Positions 32,130 through 42,754 of a stretch of 64,000 nucleotides of DNA are shown one piece after another. Origin of the DNA: Streptomyces rimosus subsp. rimosus (GTDB taxonomy: Bacteria > Actinomycetota > Actinomycetes > Streptomycetales > Streptomycetaceae); contig NZ_JOCQ01000089.1 in NCBI RefSeq assembly GCF_000720725.1, forward strand, positions 5,195 through 69,194. Direction: 5' to 3'. The translations under genes were made by a program, and so were the position numbers. The notes beneath the pieces were generated by a model. It was not told the origin of the DNA, did not search any database, and worked only from the letters and a program-made list of their open reading frames with translations. The stretch's first letter is position 1. Every line of letters begins with the position of its first letter.

Positions 32130-32779
32130 CAGGCGGCGCTCCCTTCGAGCTCAGCGGCCTTGGGACCAGCCACGAAGGACTCGAAGGCGGCCTTGGTGAA
32201 GACCACGTCGTCGGAGACGAGCACGTCGTACGTGTTCAGCTGGCCCGGCTCCAGGATGTGGACCTGGGGCAGGTTGCGGGCGGACAGCCACGCGGCCTCG
32301 TCGGCGCGCTCGGCGACCAGGAGCACGTTCTTGCGCTCGCTGATCTTGCCGAGGAGAGCCTTGGCGGCCTTCGTGGAAACCGTGCCCTCGACCACGCCGG
32401 AGACGACGTGGATGCGGCTGCTGCGGGCCCGGTCGGTGAGGGCACCGCGCAGGGCGGCGGCCTTCATCTTCTTCGGGGTCCGCTGCGAGTAGTCACGCGG
32501 CACGGGGCCGTGGACGACGCCACCGCCGGCGAACTGCGGCGCACGGGTCGAACCCTGGCGCGCGCGGCCGGTGCCCTTCTGGCGGTACGGCTTCTTGCCA
32601 CCGCCGCGGACCTCGCCGCGGGTCTTGGTCTTGTGCGTGCCCTGACGGGCCGCGGCCAGCTGCGCGACGACGACCTGGTGGATCAGCGGGATGCTGACCT
32701 TCGCGTCGAAGATCTCCGCGGGGAGCTCGACGGTCCCGGCCTTGTCGCCTGCCGGCGAAAGGATGTCAATGGTGCTCAT
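32129..32779 (-). CDS. rplD: 50S ribosomal protein L4
   Basis: L4 constricts the exit tunnel with its extended loop, and in E. coli represses the S10 operon. The 216-residue protein includes the loop RGEVRGGGKKPYRQKGTGRA and RQGSTRAPQFAGGGVVHGPV, plus RDYSQRTPKKMKAAALRGAL. ATG at 32779, 8 bp after rplC. Whether it autoregulates here is unknown; the leader upstream of rpsJ shares a motif with that of rpsL rather than resembling the E. coli one. Confidence 0.98.
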   Translation of the reverse strand: MSTIDILSPAGDKAGTVELPAEIFDAKVSIPLIHQVVVAQLAAARQGTHKTKTRGEVRGGGKKPYRQKGTGRARQGSTRAPQFAGGGVVHGPVPRDYSQRTPKKMKAAALRGALTDRARSSRIHVVSGVVEGTVSTKAAKALLGKISERKNVLLVAERADEAAWLSARNLPQVHILEPGQLNTYDVLVSDDVVFTKAAFESFVAGPKAAELEGSAA

Positions 32780-32787
32780 CGGTTACC

Positions 32788-33432
32788 TCAGGCCCCCTTG
32801 GCCGCGGTACGGACCAGGACGAGGCCGCCGTTCGGACCAGGAACTGCGCCCTTGATGAGCAGCAGGCCCTTCTCCGCGTCAACGGCATGGACGGTCAGGT
32901 TCTGGGTGGTGACCCGCTCGTTGCCCATACGGCCGGCCATCCGCATGCCCTTGAACACGCGGCCCGGGGTGGCGCAGCCACCGATGGAGCCCGGCTTGCG
33001 GTGCACGCGGTGGGCACCGTGCGAAGCCTTGCCGCCGTGGAAGCCGTGACGCTTCATGACACCGGCGAAGCCCTTGCCCTTGCTCTTGCCGGTCACGTCC
33101 ACCTTGACGCCCGACTCGAAGGTCTCGGCGGTCAGCTCCTGGCCGAGGGTGTACTCACTGGCGTCAGTGGTACGGACCTCGACGAGGTGGCGACGGGGGG
33201 TGACGTCGGCCTTCGCGAAGTGGCCCTTGAGGGGCTTGTTCACCTTGCGCGGGTCGATCTCGCCGAAGGCGATCTGGACGGAGTCGTAGCCGTCCTGGTC
33301 ATTGGTGCGCACCTGGGTAACGACACAGGGGCCGGCCTTCACCACGGTCACCGGAACGACACGGTTGTTGTCGTCCCAGACCTGGGTCATGCCGAGCTTC
33401 TCGCCCAGGATGCCCTTGATCTGCTTAGCCAT
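32788..33432 (-). CDS. rplC: 50S ribosomal protein L3
   Basis: L3 reaches the peptidyl transferase centre and begins 50S assembly. The 214-residue product has GILGEKLGMTQVWDDNNRVV, SKGKGFAGVMKRHGFHGGKA, SHGAHRVHRKPGSIGGCATP with the tip loop, and MAGRMGNERVTTQNL. ATG at 33432, 17 bp after rpsJ. The tip residues involved in tiamulin/linezolid resistance look standard. Confidence 0.98.
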   Translation of the reverse strand: MAKQIKGILGEKLGMTQVWDDNNRVVPVTVVKAGPCVVTQVRTNDQDGYDSVQIAFGEIDPRKVNKPLKGHFAKADVTPRRHLVEVRTTDASEYTLGQELTAETFESGVKVDVTGKSKGKGFAGVMKRHGFHGGKASHGAHRVHRKPGSIGGCATPGRVFKGMRMAGRMGNERVTTQNLTVHAVDAEKGLLLIKGAVPGPNGGLVLVRTAAKGA

Positions 33433-33449
33433 TCTCAGATCACCGACCC

Positions 33450-33758
33450 TCAGAGCTTGATCTCGATGTCGACACCGGCCGGGAGGTCGAGTCGCATCAG
33501 GGAGTCAACGGTCTTCGGCGTCGGGTCGAGGATGTCGATCAGGCGCTTGTGCGTGCGCATCTCGAAGTGCTCGCGCGAGTCCTTGTACTTGTGCGGCGAC
33601 TTGATGACGCAGTACACGTTCTTTTCGGTGGGGAGCGGCACCGGGCCCGCGACCGACGCACCAGTACGGGTCACCGTCTCGACGATCTTCTTCGCCGACG
33701 TGTCGATGACCTCGTGGTCGTAGGCCTTGAGCCGGATGCGGATCTTCTGTCCCGCCAT
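33450..33758 (-). CDS. rpsJ: 30S ribosomal protein S10 / NusE
   Basis: S10 is both a 30S head protein and the NusE antitermination factor that pairs with NusB and NusG. The 102-residue product MAGQKIRIRLKAYDHEVIDT... has KIVETVTRTGASVAGPVPLP and EMRTHKRLIDILDPTPKTVD, typical throughout. ATG at 33758; longer in-frame starts upstream run through the leader and are rejected. It is the first gene of the 21-gene S10-spc operon ending at rplO. Confidence 0.98.
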   Translation of the reverse strand: MAGQKIRIRLKAYDHEVIDTSAKKIVETVTRTGASVAGPVPLPTEKNVYCVIKSPHKYKDSREHFEMRTHKRLIDILDPTPKTVDSLMRLDLPAGVDIEIKL

Positions 33759-33828
33759 GGCTACTTCGTAGTCCTGTCTCTCGTAACGCTCTGGGACCCG
33801 GTACGTTGCCGTCCATCCACCGACCCGA

Positions 33829-33853
33829 CCGACCCACGCGGTCGGGCGTGTCG
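33829..33853 (-). promoter_or_regulatory. rpsJ leader hairpin motif, shared with rpsL leader
   Basis: The 25 bases here match 43180-43204 upstream of rpsL at 24 of 25 positions. The core forms a 6-bp stem with a 5-nt loop (minus strand CCGACC-GCGTG-GGTCGG), preceded by CGACAC(G/A)C. It starts 71 nt before rpsJ. Conservation in two separate ribosomal leaders suggests a common control element. Bases 33854-34074 upstream show no ORF and no other clear signal. Confidence 0.6.
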
Positions 33854-34074
33854 CGCTCCTTCCCGCAGATCTCCGCAAGGGCGATCCTTCGAGAAGGAGA
33901 ACGTGGGGGATGAACACCCACCGGGCGCCTGGCCGAGGCACCCCGCTGACACTTCCCGGAAGATTCCCGTACTTCCGCCCCTGATAAGGAGCGACGAATA
34001 CCTAGGACTCGCTTCCGGTCCTCCCGGCGGGAGGCGCGCAGCATCGGCACTCAACCGAGCAACCTGGACAGTGT

Positions 34075-34104
34075 GCCATACGAGCGGCGAACGCCGCCAA
34101 TCAA
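34075..34104 (-). promoter_or_regulatory. Possible S10-operon promoter
   Basis: On the minus strand TTGATT (34099-34104) and TATGGC (34075-34080) are 18 bp apart. An alternative -10 is TACGAT at 34112-34117 without a good -35. Neither equals the clear rpsL or rpoB promoters, so the position is uncertain. Confidence 0.33.
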
Positions 34105-34219
34105 GCCGGAGATCGTACACCGCTCCGGGGCCCGCGGTGACACGGCCCCGCCCGCGACACGCCGTATCCGGCCGGTACAGAGCGCGTCTTCGCAGGCCGG
34201 AGCGGGTCCGCGCGCCGCG

Positions 34220-35131
34220 TTACGCCGCGATCGCCAGCTGCCACTGGATGCGGGCGGACTCTTCCGTACGGCGGCCCCCGGTCTCCATGGCGAAAGCGGC
34301 GCGCGGATGGTCGCGGACCAGACGGAGCCACTCCGCGACCGTGGCCGACGCCGGTACGGGCACGACACGGCCGGAGCGGGCCGGGCCACGGCTGGACAGC
34401 ACGGTGACGGTGAACCGGTCCGTCTCGGTGACCAGCACCGCGTCGTGCGGGAACCGCGCCACGCACTCCATCACGCCGCGCGCCGGCTCCCGCCCGTCGG
34501 CCACGACCAGGACGTGGTTGCCGTGCTCGTCCGTCGTCCCGTCGAACCCCGCCAGCAGGGTCAGGAAGCGGCTTATGTGGTGGCTGCGCAGCTCGTCGAT
34601 GACACGCTGGCGCCCGTCCTTGAAGCCCGGGGTGGTGGCGAAGCGGAAGGTCAGCGAGATCCGCCCGGCCAGCGCGACATCGATCTGCGCCATCTCCTCG
34701 CGCGTGGGGTGCGCGGCGCCGTCGTCCAGGCCGTGTGCGGCGAGCCAGCGGTTGACCTCGGACCAGAGCCACGCCTGCGACCGGCCGACGGTCCCCTCCG
34801 GGGCCGGGAAGGGCGCGCCACGGGCCTTGCGCACCCCGGCGGCCCACTGGGCGACGTTCTGCCGGGAGCGTCCCGTACGCTCGGCGATCTCGTGTATGCC
34901 GACCAGGTCGCGGTCGAGGCGGCACACCCGCAGGCGCGGCGCGGCGGCCCGTACCGCCGAGGCGGCTTCGAGGGCGGCCTGTACCGCGCAGTCGCCCGGC
35001 CAGCTGACGCTGAGCAGGTCGACGCCACCGGCCCGCGCCAGGAGGGCGTCGCAGGTCTCGCGCAGCGCGTCGACGGCATCCTGGTCGTCGACGGTCGCGC
35101 CGGTGACGACGAAGGTGAAGTCGTAGTCCAT
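34220..35131 (-). CDS. Putative DNA-binding regulator with AlpA/MerR-like helix-turn-helix
   Basis: This 303-residue protein has an N-terminal alpha/beta domain (about 1-85: MDYDFTFVVTGATVDDQDAV, LSVSWPGDCAVQAALEAA), then a winged HTH (about 86-145) reading VGIHEIAERTGRSRQNVAQW followed by PFPAPEGTVGRSQAWLWSEV, which is the AlpA/excisionase pattern of turn plus wing. The C-terminal half (about 160-303) is unknown. The ATG at 35131 is preceded by AGGGGG. An 8-bp-arm inverted repeat at 35169-35192 lies where an operator would. It is 149 bp downstream of a HicA-like gene on the same strand, so a toxin-antitoxin relation is conceivable but unproven. Confidence 0.75.
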   Translation of the reverse strand: MDYDFTFVVTGATVDDQDAVDALRETCDALLARAGGVDLLSVSWPGDCAVQAALEAASAVRAAAPRLRVCRLDRDLVGIHEIAERTGRSRQNVAQWAAGVRKARGAPFPAPEGTVGRSQAWLWSEVNRWLAAHGLDDGAAHPTREEMAQIDVALAGRISLTFRFATTPGFKDGRQRVIDELRSHHISRFLTLLAGFDGTTDEHGNHVLVVADGREPARGVMECVARFPHDAVLVTETDRFTVTVLSSRGPARSGRVVPVPASATVAEWLRLVRDHPRAAFAMETGGRRTEESARIQWQLAIAA

Positions 35132-35168
35132 GGCGGCGTTCCCCCTAGTCCTTCCGCAGGGTCGCAGA

Positions 35169-35192
35169 GTCTGTTGTCGTTCGTCAACAGAC
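35169..35192. promoter_or_regulatory. Inverted-repeat operator candidate
   Basis: GTCTGTTG (35169-35176) and CAACAGAC (35185-35192) are perfect 8-bp arms around an 8-nt spacer. The repeat lies 38-61 bp upstream of the HTH gene and contains a TTGACG that may serve as -35, so it fits autoregulation. Confidence 0.5.
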
Positions 35193-35279
35193 AAAGCATG
35201 ACAAAACCTGCCGCACCCTGCTCGGGCAACTGTCGCAAAACGCACAGACCTCGATGGCCCACCTCAGTTGACGCAGTGG

Positions 35280-35558
35280 TCACGCTTCGGCGCGCGGCAT
35301 CCCCGTCAGACTGCGGTTCGGCGCCTCGCCGGGCAGCGGGCACCGGGCCGCCATCCGGTCGATCACGCGCGCGTGCGCGGACGGGTTGCGCGGCGTGCCC
35401 GCCACGGGAATGACCGTGCAGCGGCCCTCACAGGGGCAGTAGAGGCGCCCCCAGTGCCCGTCCTTGCGCAACACCCAGCCCCGGGCGGCCCACTTCTCCA
35501 GGACGCGCCGTACGTCCTTCTTGGGGTGGTCACAGGGCCTGATCTCGCTGCCGACCAC
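35280..35558 (-). CDS. HicA-like (YcfA-type) RNase-fold protein, putative toxin
   Basis: The 92-residue reading from GTG 35558 contains HPKKDVRRVLEKWAARGWVL, RKDGHWGRLYCPCEGRCTVI, PVAGTPRNPSAHARVIDRMA. This follows the HicA pattern: helix, short strand with a histidine after a glycine (GSH in classic HicA, GHW here), strand, then a VPVHG-like strand and C-terminal helix. HicA proteins are mRNA interferases of toxin-antitoxin pairs. Two Cys pairs (CPC, CEGRC) are unusual for HicA. The frame is open upstream to 35777, but that part is Pro/Arg-rich and has no clear start; the exact N-terminus is uncertain. No HicB-like antitoxin is adjacent; the next gene downstream is the HTH regulator. Confidence 0.6.
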   Translation of the reverse strand: MVGSEIRPCDHPKKDVRRVLEKWAARGWVLRKDGHWGRLYCPCEGRCTVIPVAGTPRNPSAHARVIDRMAARCPLPGEAPNRSLTGMPRAEA

Positions 35559-35836
35559 CCGCTCACCGCCCGTCGTCGTGCGAGAGCGGCCCGCAGGGCC
35601 CGCGGCGCGCGGGCGGCTTCGGGACGGCTGCGGCGCCGGCGCTGCGCGCGGCGGGGGTGACGGGGTGAGCAAGTACCACGAGAGGCTGACTCCTCTGGTG
35701 CCGATGAGGTGGCTACGCTCCGACACCAGTACGTTACTCCAAATGACGGACGGCGCCCGGCACATCGTGCGCGCCACACCTCACAACCCGTATCGCCACC
35801 GCGCCGGAATGCGATCCGCATTCGGTTCGCCGCAAA

Positions 35837-35842
35837 ATCCTA
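35837..35842 (-). promoter_or_regulatory. -10-like box (TAGGAT) upstream of the HicA-like gene
   Basis: TAGGAT on the minus strand equals the Streptomyces -10 consensus. It would start a transcript near 35830 with a long (~270 nt) leader before the GTG at 35558, or a shorter one if the protein begins further upstream. No -35 is evident. Confidence 0.4.
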
Positions 35843-35973
35843 TAGCTCAGATGAAAGGGAAGCCGTCTGAATGAAGCTGCGGGCCCGGCGACTGAAGGGC
35901 CCCGCCGAGGGAATCCTGTTTCCCGTGCCGGGGGGGCTGAACGGAGAGAGCCCGCGCGAACTGTCCCGGCTCC

Positions 35974-36009
35974 CGGCCCATACGCGCCGGGCCCGGCGCG
36001 TATGGGCCG
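35974..36009. repeat. Perfect 36-bp palindrome
   Basis: 35974-35991 and 35992-36009 are exact reverse complements, 18 bp each, with no spacer (centre CCGGGCCCGG). It could be a bidirectional terminator between the divergent HicA-like and fusion genes or a protein-binding site. Flanking bases do not extend it. Confidence 0.7.
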
Positions 36010-36264
36010 CCGGGCTCCCCGCTGACGGGGCGAGGCTGCGACCGGCAGCGTGCAGCCGCCGTCAGTGACCGAATTCCCCCGCGATGATTTCCGCGGGGCG
36101 GAGTGACGGAATCCGCCGCTCTTCCGATCATCAGCTCATCATCATCGGCTCATCGACGAATACCAGGCCGACCCCTCCCCCGTACCGAGGAATCACCCAC
36201 CCGCCTATGCACACCACCATGCCGAAATCCCCCGCCCGGACTTTCCACCACCGGAGGAAGTGCC

Positions 36265-38103
36265 ATGCCCCTGAACCCGCCGGCCGAAAACGGCCCGTCG
36301 GCGCCGCCCCGTGTCATCGCGGTGAGCGGCCCGGCCCACGTGGGCAAGGCAACGCAGCTGCGGCTGCTGGCCCGCCGTACCCCGCAGCTCGACGTCTGCC
36401 GCCCGGCGGACGAGGACGCCCCGCTGTGGCCGGCCCTCATCGGTACGGACCGCACCGGCTGGTGGCTCCACAGCACCTCGTACCAGGAGCTGGCGGATGT
36501 GCTGGCCGCCTCCTTCCTGGCCCGCGCCCGGCAGCCCCACGCAGGCGGTCTGCGCTGCGTACGGCAGGGCCTGCCCATGCTGGAAGCGACGCTGGCCGCG
36601 GTGGCCGCGGTACGCGAGGCGCGTACGACGGCGCGCGCTGCCGATGACGCCCGCGCCGCGCTCGCCCCGTACCGCGCCGCGCTGCACGCCGCCGAGGAGA
36701 GCGAGTACGGCCTCGTCCTGCTGCACGACGAGGACCCCGCGCTGGGCGTCGCGCGCGGTCTGGCCCGGTCACCGGCCCCGAACGGGCTCCTGGAGAACTA
36801 CCAGCGGCGGCTCCACGACCAGATTCACCGCCTCGTCGACGAAGGACGGTTCGGCACGGCCGTCGTCGTCGGCGACCGGCCGGTCATCGACGTGCAGCAC
36901 CAACTGCGGCAGTGCCTCCACCGGCTGTACCCAGCGGTGCCGGAGTGCGCGCTCTCCCGTGTGCGGGTGGTGGCGCTCGGGGGCGACAGCGACCAGGCGC
37001 GCGAGGACGCGGGCGAATACCTGCGTACCCGGCGCGGCTACGCCCGCCTCGATGCCGCGTACCTGGCCGGCGATGCGGCCTCCGACCCCCGGACCTGGGC
37101 CGAACGCCTCACCGACGGCCTTGACCGTTTCTGCGCCGCGCATCCCTTCCTCGATCGGGTGAGTGTCGAGCCCGTACGTGACCCAGGCGCGCTCACGGAG
37201 CTGCGCAAGCTGTTCGGTGACCGGCTGCGCGTCCAGGACGGGCCGCCTGCCGGGCAGGCCGCCGCCACGCCGTGGGCGCATCTGTCCCTCCAGCGCGGCC
37301 TTGACCGCCTGGCCTTCGACACAGCCTGGACCTTCCGGCCGCTGAAGCCCGTCTCCGTCCACAGCCTGGGGTTGCCGCCGTGCCTCGGCAGCTACCTGCG
37401 CGCGCTGCGGGACCGGCTCATCCGGCCTTTCCCGGCCGTTGATCTGGTCGCCGTCACCGGCAGCGCGGCCCAGGGGACGTACGAGCAGGGCCGCAGCGAT
37501 CTGGACGTCCTCGTCGTGGCGCCGCAGGACCGGCTTCCCCGGCTCCGGCGGGTACGCGCCGGCCTGGCGCCCGAGCCGGCCGGGGTGCGGCTGACGATGA
37601 CGGTCCTCACCGAGGACGAGTTCCGCGCGGGCGCCCTGCCGCCGCGGCTGCTGCACGTCCTCACCCTGAGCGGGGCGGGCGCCGTCGCGCCCCTGTGGTG
37701 CGCCCCCGGCCTCGCCCTGCCCGTACCGGACGCCGTGACGTACGCGGACGCCAGCCTGCGCGACGCGGTACGGGCGGCCGTCACCATCCGCAGGCAGCTC
37801 CTGCTGGACGACCCGTACCTGCACGTGCTCCACAAGGCCACCGCCCTCCTCGCGAAGGTCATGCTCCGGGTGGAGTGCGGGGCCGAGTACCCGGCCGACG
37901 ACCAGGCCATCGCGGCCTTCCACCGCCGGCAGCCCGACGGCGACGACGAGGGGCCCGGCGACGTACGGCGCGACCGGGCCGCGGCCGAGCGGATGGCCGG
38001 GGCGGTGCTGCGCGGCTGGCTGGCGACGCTCGGGGCCACGCCGGAGGCGGGCGCTGTCACGGCCGCCGCCTCCGCACCGGTGGCGCCGCACCCCCGCCGG
38101 TAG
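36265..38103 (+). CDS. P-loop kinase-like/nucleotidyltransferase fusion protein of unknown function
   Basis: This 612-residue protein joins two nucleotide-handling domains. The N-terminal part (about 16-330) starts VIAVSGPAHVGKATQLRLLA, a thymidylate-kinase-like P-loop whose residue after the lysine is Ala rather than Ser/Thr, then RRLHDQIHRLVDEG and VVVGDRPVIDVQ as in deoxynucleoside/dTMP kinases. The C-terminal part (about 385-600) has the pol-beta-type nucleotidyltransferase motif GSAAQGTYEQGRSDLDVLVV with Gly399-Ser400 and Asp412/Asp414, a strand RLTMTVLTEDEF reminiscent of AadA-type enzymes, and a helical tail. The ATG at 36265 follows GGAGGAAG; the longer frame to 36103 lacks a site. 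Substrate and role are unknown. It stands alone between HicA-like and panD. Confidence 0.75.
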   Translation: MPLNPPAENGPSAPPRVIAVSGPAHVGKATQLRLLARRTPQLDVCRPADEDAPLWPALIGTDRTGWWLHSTSYQELADVLAASFLARARQPHAGGLRCVRQGLPMLEATLAAVAAVREARTTARAADDARAALAPYRAALHAAEESEYGLVLLHDEDPALGVARGLARSPAPNGLLENYQRRLHDQIHRLVDEGRFGTAVVVGDRPVIDVQHQLRQCLHRLYPAVPECALSRVRVVALGGDSDQAREDAGEYLRTRRGYARLDAAYLAGDAASDPRTWAERLTDGLDRFCAAHPFLDRVSVEPVRDPGALTELRKLFGDRLRVQDGPPAGQAAATPWAHLSLQRGLDRLAFDTAWTFRPLKPVSVHSLGLPPCLGSYLRALRDRLIRPFPAVDLVAVTGSAAQGTYEQGRSDLDVLVVAPQDRLPRLRRVRAGLAPEPAGVRLTMTVLTEDEFRAGALPPRLLHVLTLSGAGAVAPLWCAPGLALPVPDAVTYADASLRDAVRAAVTIRRQLLLDDPYLHVLHKATALLAKVMLRVECGAEYPADDQAIAAFHRRQPDGDDEGPGDVRRDRAAAERMAGAVLRGWLATLGATPEAGAVTAAASAPVAPHPRR

Positions 38104-38149
38104 CCCGGACGGGCCGGTCAGCAGATCGGCAGGCGAGCAGACGAGCCGG

Positions 38150-38581
38150 TCAGCCGACCGGCCGCGCCCCCACCGCACCGGGACTGCGCTGCGTGTCCCC
38201 GCCCGGCACCGGCTCCGACGGGTCCGTGCCGAGCGCGACGATGCGGTTGTCCGCGTCCACGTGCACGACGTGCGGCCGCAGCGTACGGGCCTCCGCGTCG
38301 TCCACCTGCGCGTAGCTGATGAGGATCACCAGGTCGCCGGGGTGTACGAGGTGCGCGGCGGCGCCGTTGATGCCCAGGACGCCGGAGCCGCGCTCGCCCT
38401 CGATGATGTACGTCTCCAGGCGGGCGCCGTTGGTGATGTCGACGATGTGGACCAGCTCGCCGGGGAGCAGATCGGCGGCGTCCAGCAGGTCGGCGTCGAC
38501 CGTCACCGAGCCGACGTAGTGCAGGTCCGCCTGGGTCACGGTGGCCCGGTGGATCTTGGACTTGAACATGGTGCGCAGCAT
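38150..38581 (-). CDS. panD: Aspartate 1-decarboxylase
   Basis: PanD makes beta-alanine for pantothenate and self-cleaves to form a pyruvoyl group. The 143-residue proenzyme starts MLRTMFKSKIHRATVTQADL and has the cleavage site HYVGSVTVD (Gly24-Ser25), plus NGARLETYIIEGERGSG and NGAAAHLVHPGDLVILISY. The start at 38581 (ATG) is the usual one; an in-frame ATG four codons later is less likely. The C-terminal tail after residue ~115 is Pro/Gly-rich and unconserved. It converges with the fusion gene, 46 bp away, and lies downstream of the tuf terminator. Confidence 0.95.
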   Translation of the reverse strand: MLRTMFKSKIHRATVTQADLHYVGSVTVDADLLDAADLLPGELVHIVDITNGARLETYIIEGERGSGVLGINGAAAHLVHPGDLVILISYAQVDDAEARTLRPHVVHVDADNRIVALGTDPSEPVPGGDTQRSPGAVGARPVG

Positions 38582-38688
38582 GGCGTCACTTCCGGGAGAA
38601 GGGTCGCGTCCCCGGCCGGGGTACGCGCCGACCCGCACATGCTAGGCAGCGGGGGCCCGGAGCAGAAGGCCCGGCCGCGAACAGCGAA

Positions 38689-38720
38689 GAGCCCCGCTCA
38701 CCCGAAGGTGAGCGGGGCTC
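38689..38720 (-). terminator. Terminator after tuf
   Basis: A perfect 14-bp stem (GAGCCCCGCTCACC, 38689-38702, with 38707-38720) and a CGAA loop lie 47 bp beyond the tuf stop, ending the rpsL-rpsG-fusA-tuf unit. Confidence 0.88.
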
Positions 38721-38767
38721 CTCAGAGCGCTCAGCAGAGCTGCCGGGTCTCCCCGACCGTCAAGGAC

Positions 38768-39961
<1,194 letters not shown>

Positions 39962-40032
39962 TGGGGTCCTCCTGTGGAGTGGTTCTGTACGCCTTACTCA
40001 TCGGCGCCAGGTGATCTTTGCTGGGGTGCCGG

Positions 40033-40077
40033 CTGCCGGGGGCCCACCCCGCGGGTGGCGGGGACGGGCCCCGGCAG
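40033..40077 (-). other. Long hairpin in the fusA-tuf spacer
   Basis: CTGCCGGGGGCCC (from 40033) pairs with the region ending at 40077 (GGGCCCCGGCAG, one bulge), and an inner CCCCGC/GCGGGG stem closes a 5-nt loop. Candidate attenuator or processing site; a TTGACA (minus strand, 40082-40087) just upstream lacks a good -10. Confidence 0.5.
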
Positions 40078-40121
40078 ACGGTGTCAAGCCTAAAGCGTGT
40101 TCCGACTCGTGGGAGCCGGGA

Positions 40122-42242
<2,121 letters not shown>

Positions 42243-42281
42243 ATCGGCTCAATCTTCTCTCGGTCTCGATGGGGGTAGCGA

Positions 42282-42752
42282 CTACCAGCGGTAGTGCGCG
42301 AAGGCCTTGTTGGACTCGGCCATCTTGTGCGTGTCCTCGCGCTTCTTGACCGAAGCGCCGAGGCCGTTCGAGGCGTCCAGCAGCTCGTTCATGAGGCGCT
42401 CGGTCATGGTCTTCTCGCGGCGGGCGCGGGAGTAGCCCACGAGCCAACGCAGCGAGAGCGTGGCGGCACGGCCGGGCTTGACCTCGACCGGGACCTGGTA
42501 GGTCGCGCCACCGACACGGCGGGACTTGACCTCAAGGGTCGGCTTGATGTTCTCGAGCGCGCGCTTCAGCGTGATGACCGGGTCGTTGCCGGTCTTCTCA
42601 CGCAGACCCTCCATGGCGCCGTAGACGATGCGCTCGGCGGTGGAGCGCTTGCCGTTCAGCAGCACCTTGTTGATGAGGGAGGTCACCAGAGGAGAGCCGT
42701 AGACCGGGTCGATGATGACCGGGCGCTTCGGGGCGGGGCCCTTACGAGGCAT
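42282..42752 (-). CDS. rpsG: 30S ribosomal protein S7
   Basis: S7 organises the 3' major domain of 16S rRNA and lies at the E site. The 156-residue protein starts MPRKGPAPKRPVIIDPVYGS and has KVLLNGKRSTAERIVYGAME, LEVKSRRVGGATYQVPVEVK, and RWLVGYSRARREKTMTERLM. ATG at 42752, 2 bp after rpsL; fusA follows. Confidence 0.98.
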   Translation of the reverse strand: MPRKGPAPKRPVIIDPVYGSPLVTSLINKVLLNGKRSTAERIVYGAMEGLREKTGNDPVITLKRALENIKPTLEVKSRRVGGATYQVPVEVKPGRAATLSLRWLVGYSRARREKTMTERLMNELLDASNGLGASVKKREDTHKMAESNKAFAHYRW

Positions 42753-42754
42753 TC

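Larger units (their letters stand above)
35559..36264. other. 706-bp intergenic region with promoter elements and palindromes
   Basis: No gene is supportable. It holds a TAGGAT -10-like box on the minus strand (35837-35842), a perfect 36-bp palindrome (35974-36009), a 7-bp-stem hairpin with 8-nt loop (36077-36098), and an AT-richer stretch with repeated TCATC/CATCATC (36126-36158) ahead of the plus-strand fusion gene. A 65-codon ORF at 35871-36068 is judged unlikely because the palindrome lies within it. Confidence 0.55.

Noticed and set aside
35871..36068. 65-codon plus ORF with an AAGGGAAG upstream
   Set aside because: The perfect 36-bp palindrome lies inside it and the product is Arg/Ala/Pro low-complexity. 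It cannot be excluded fully but is not supported.
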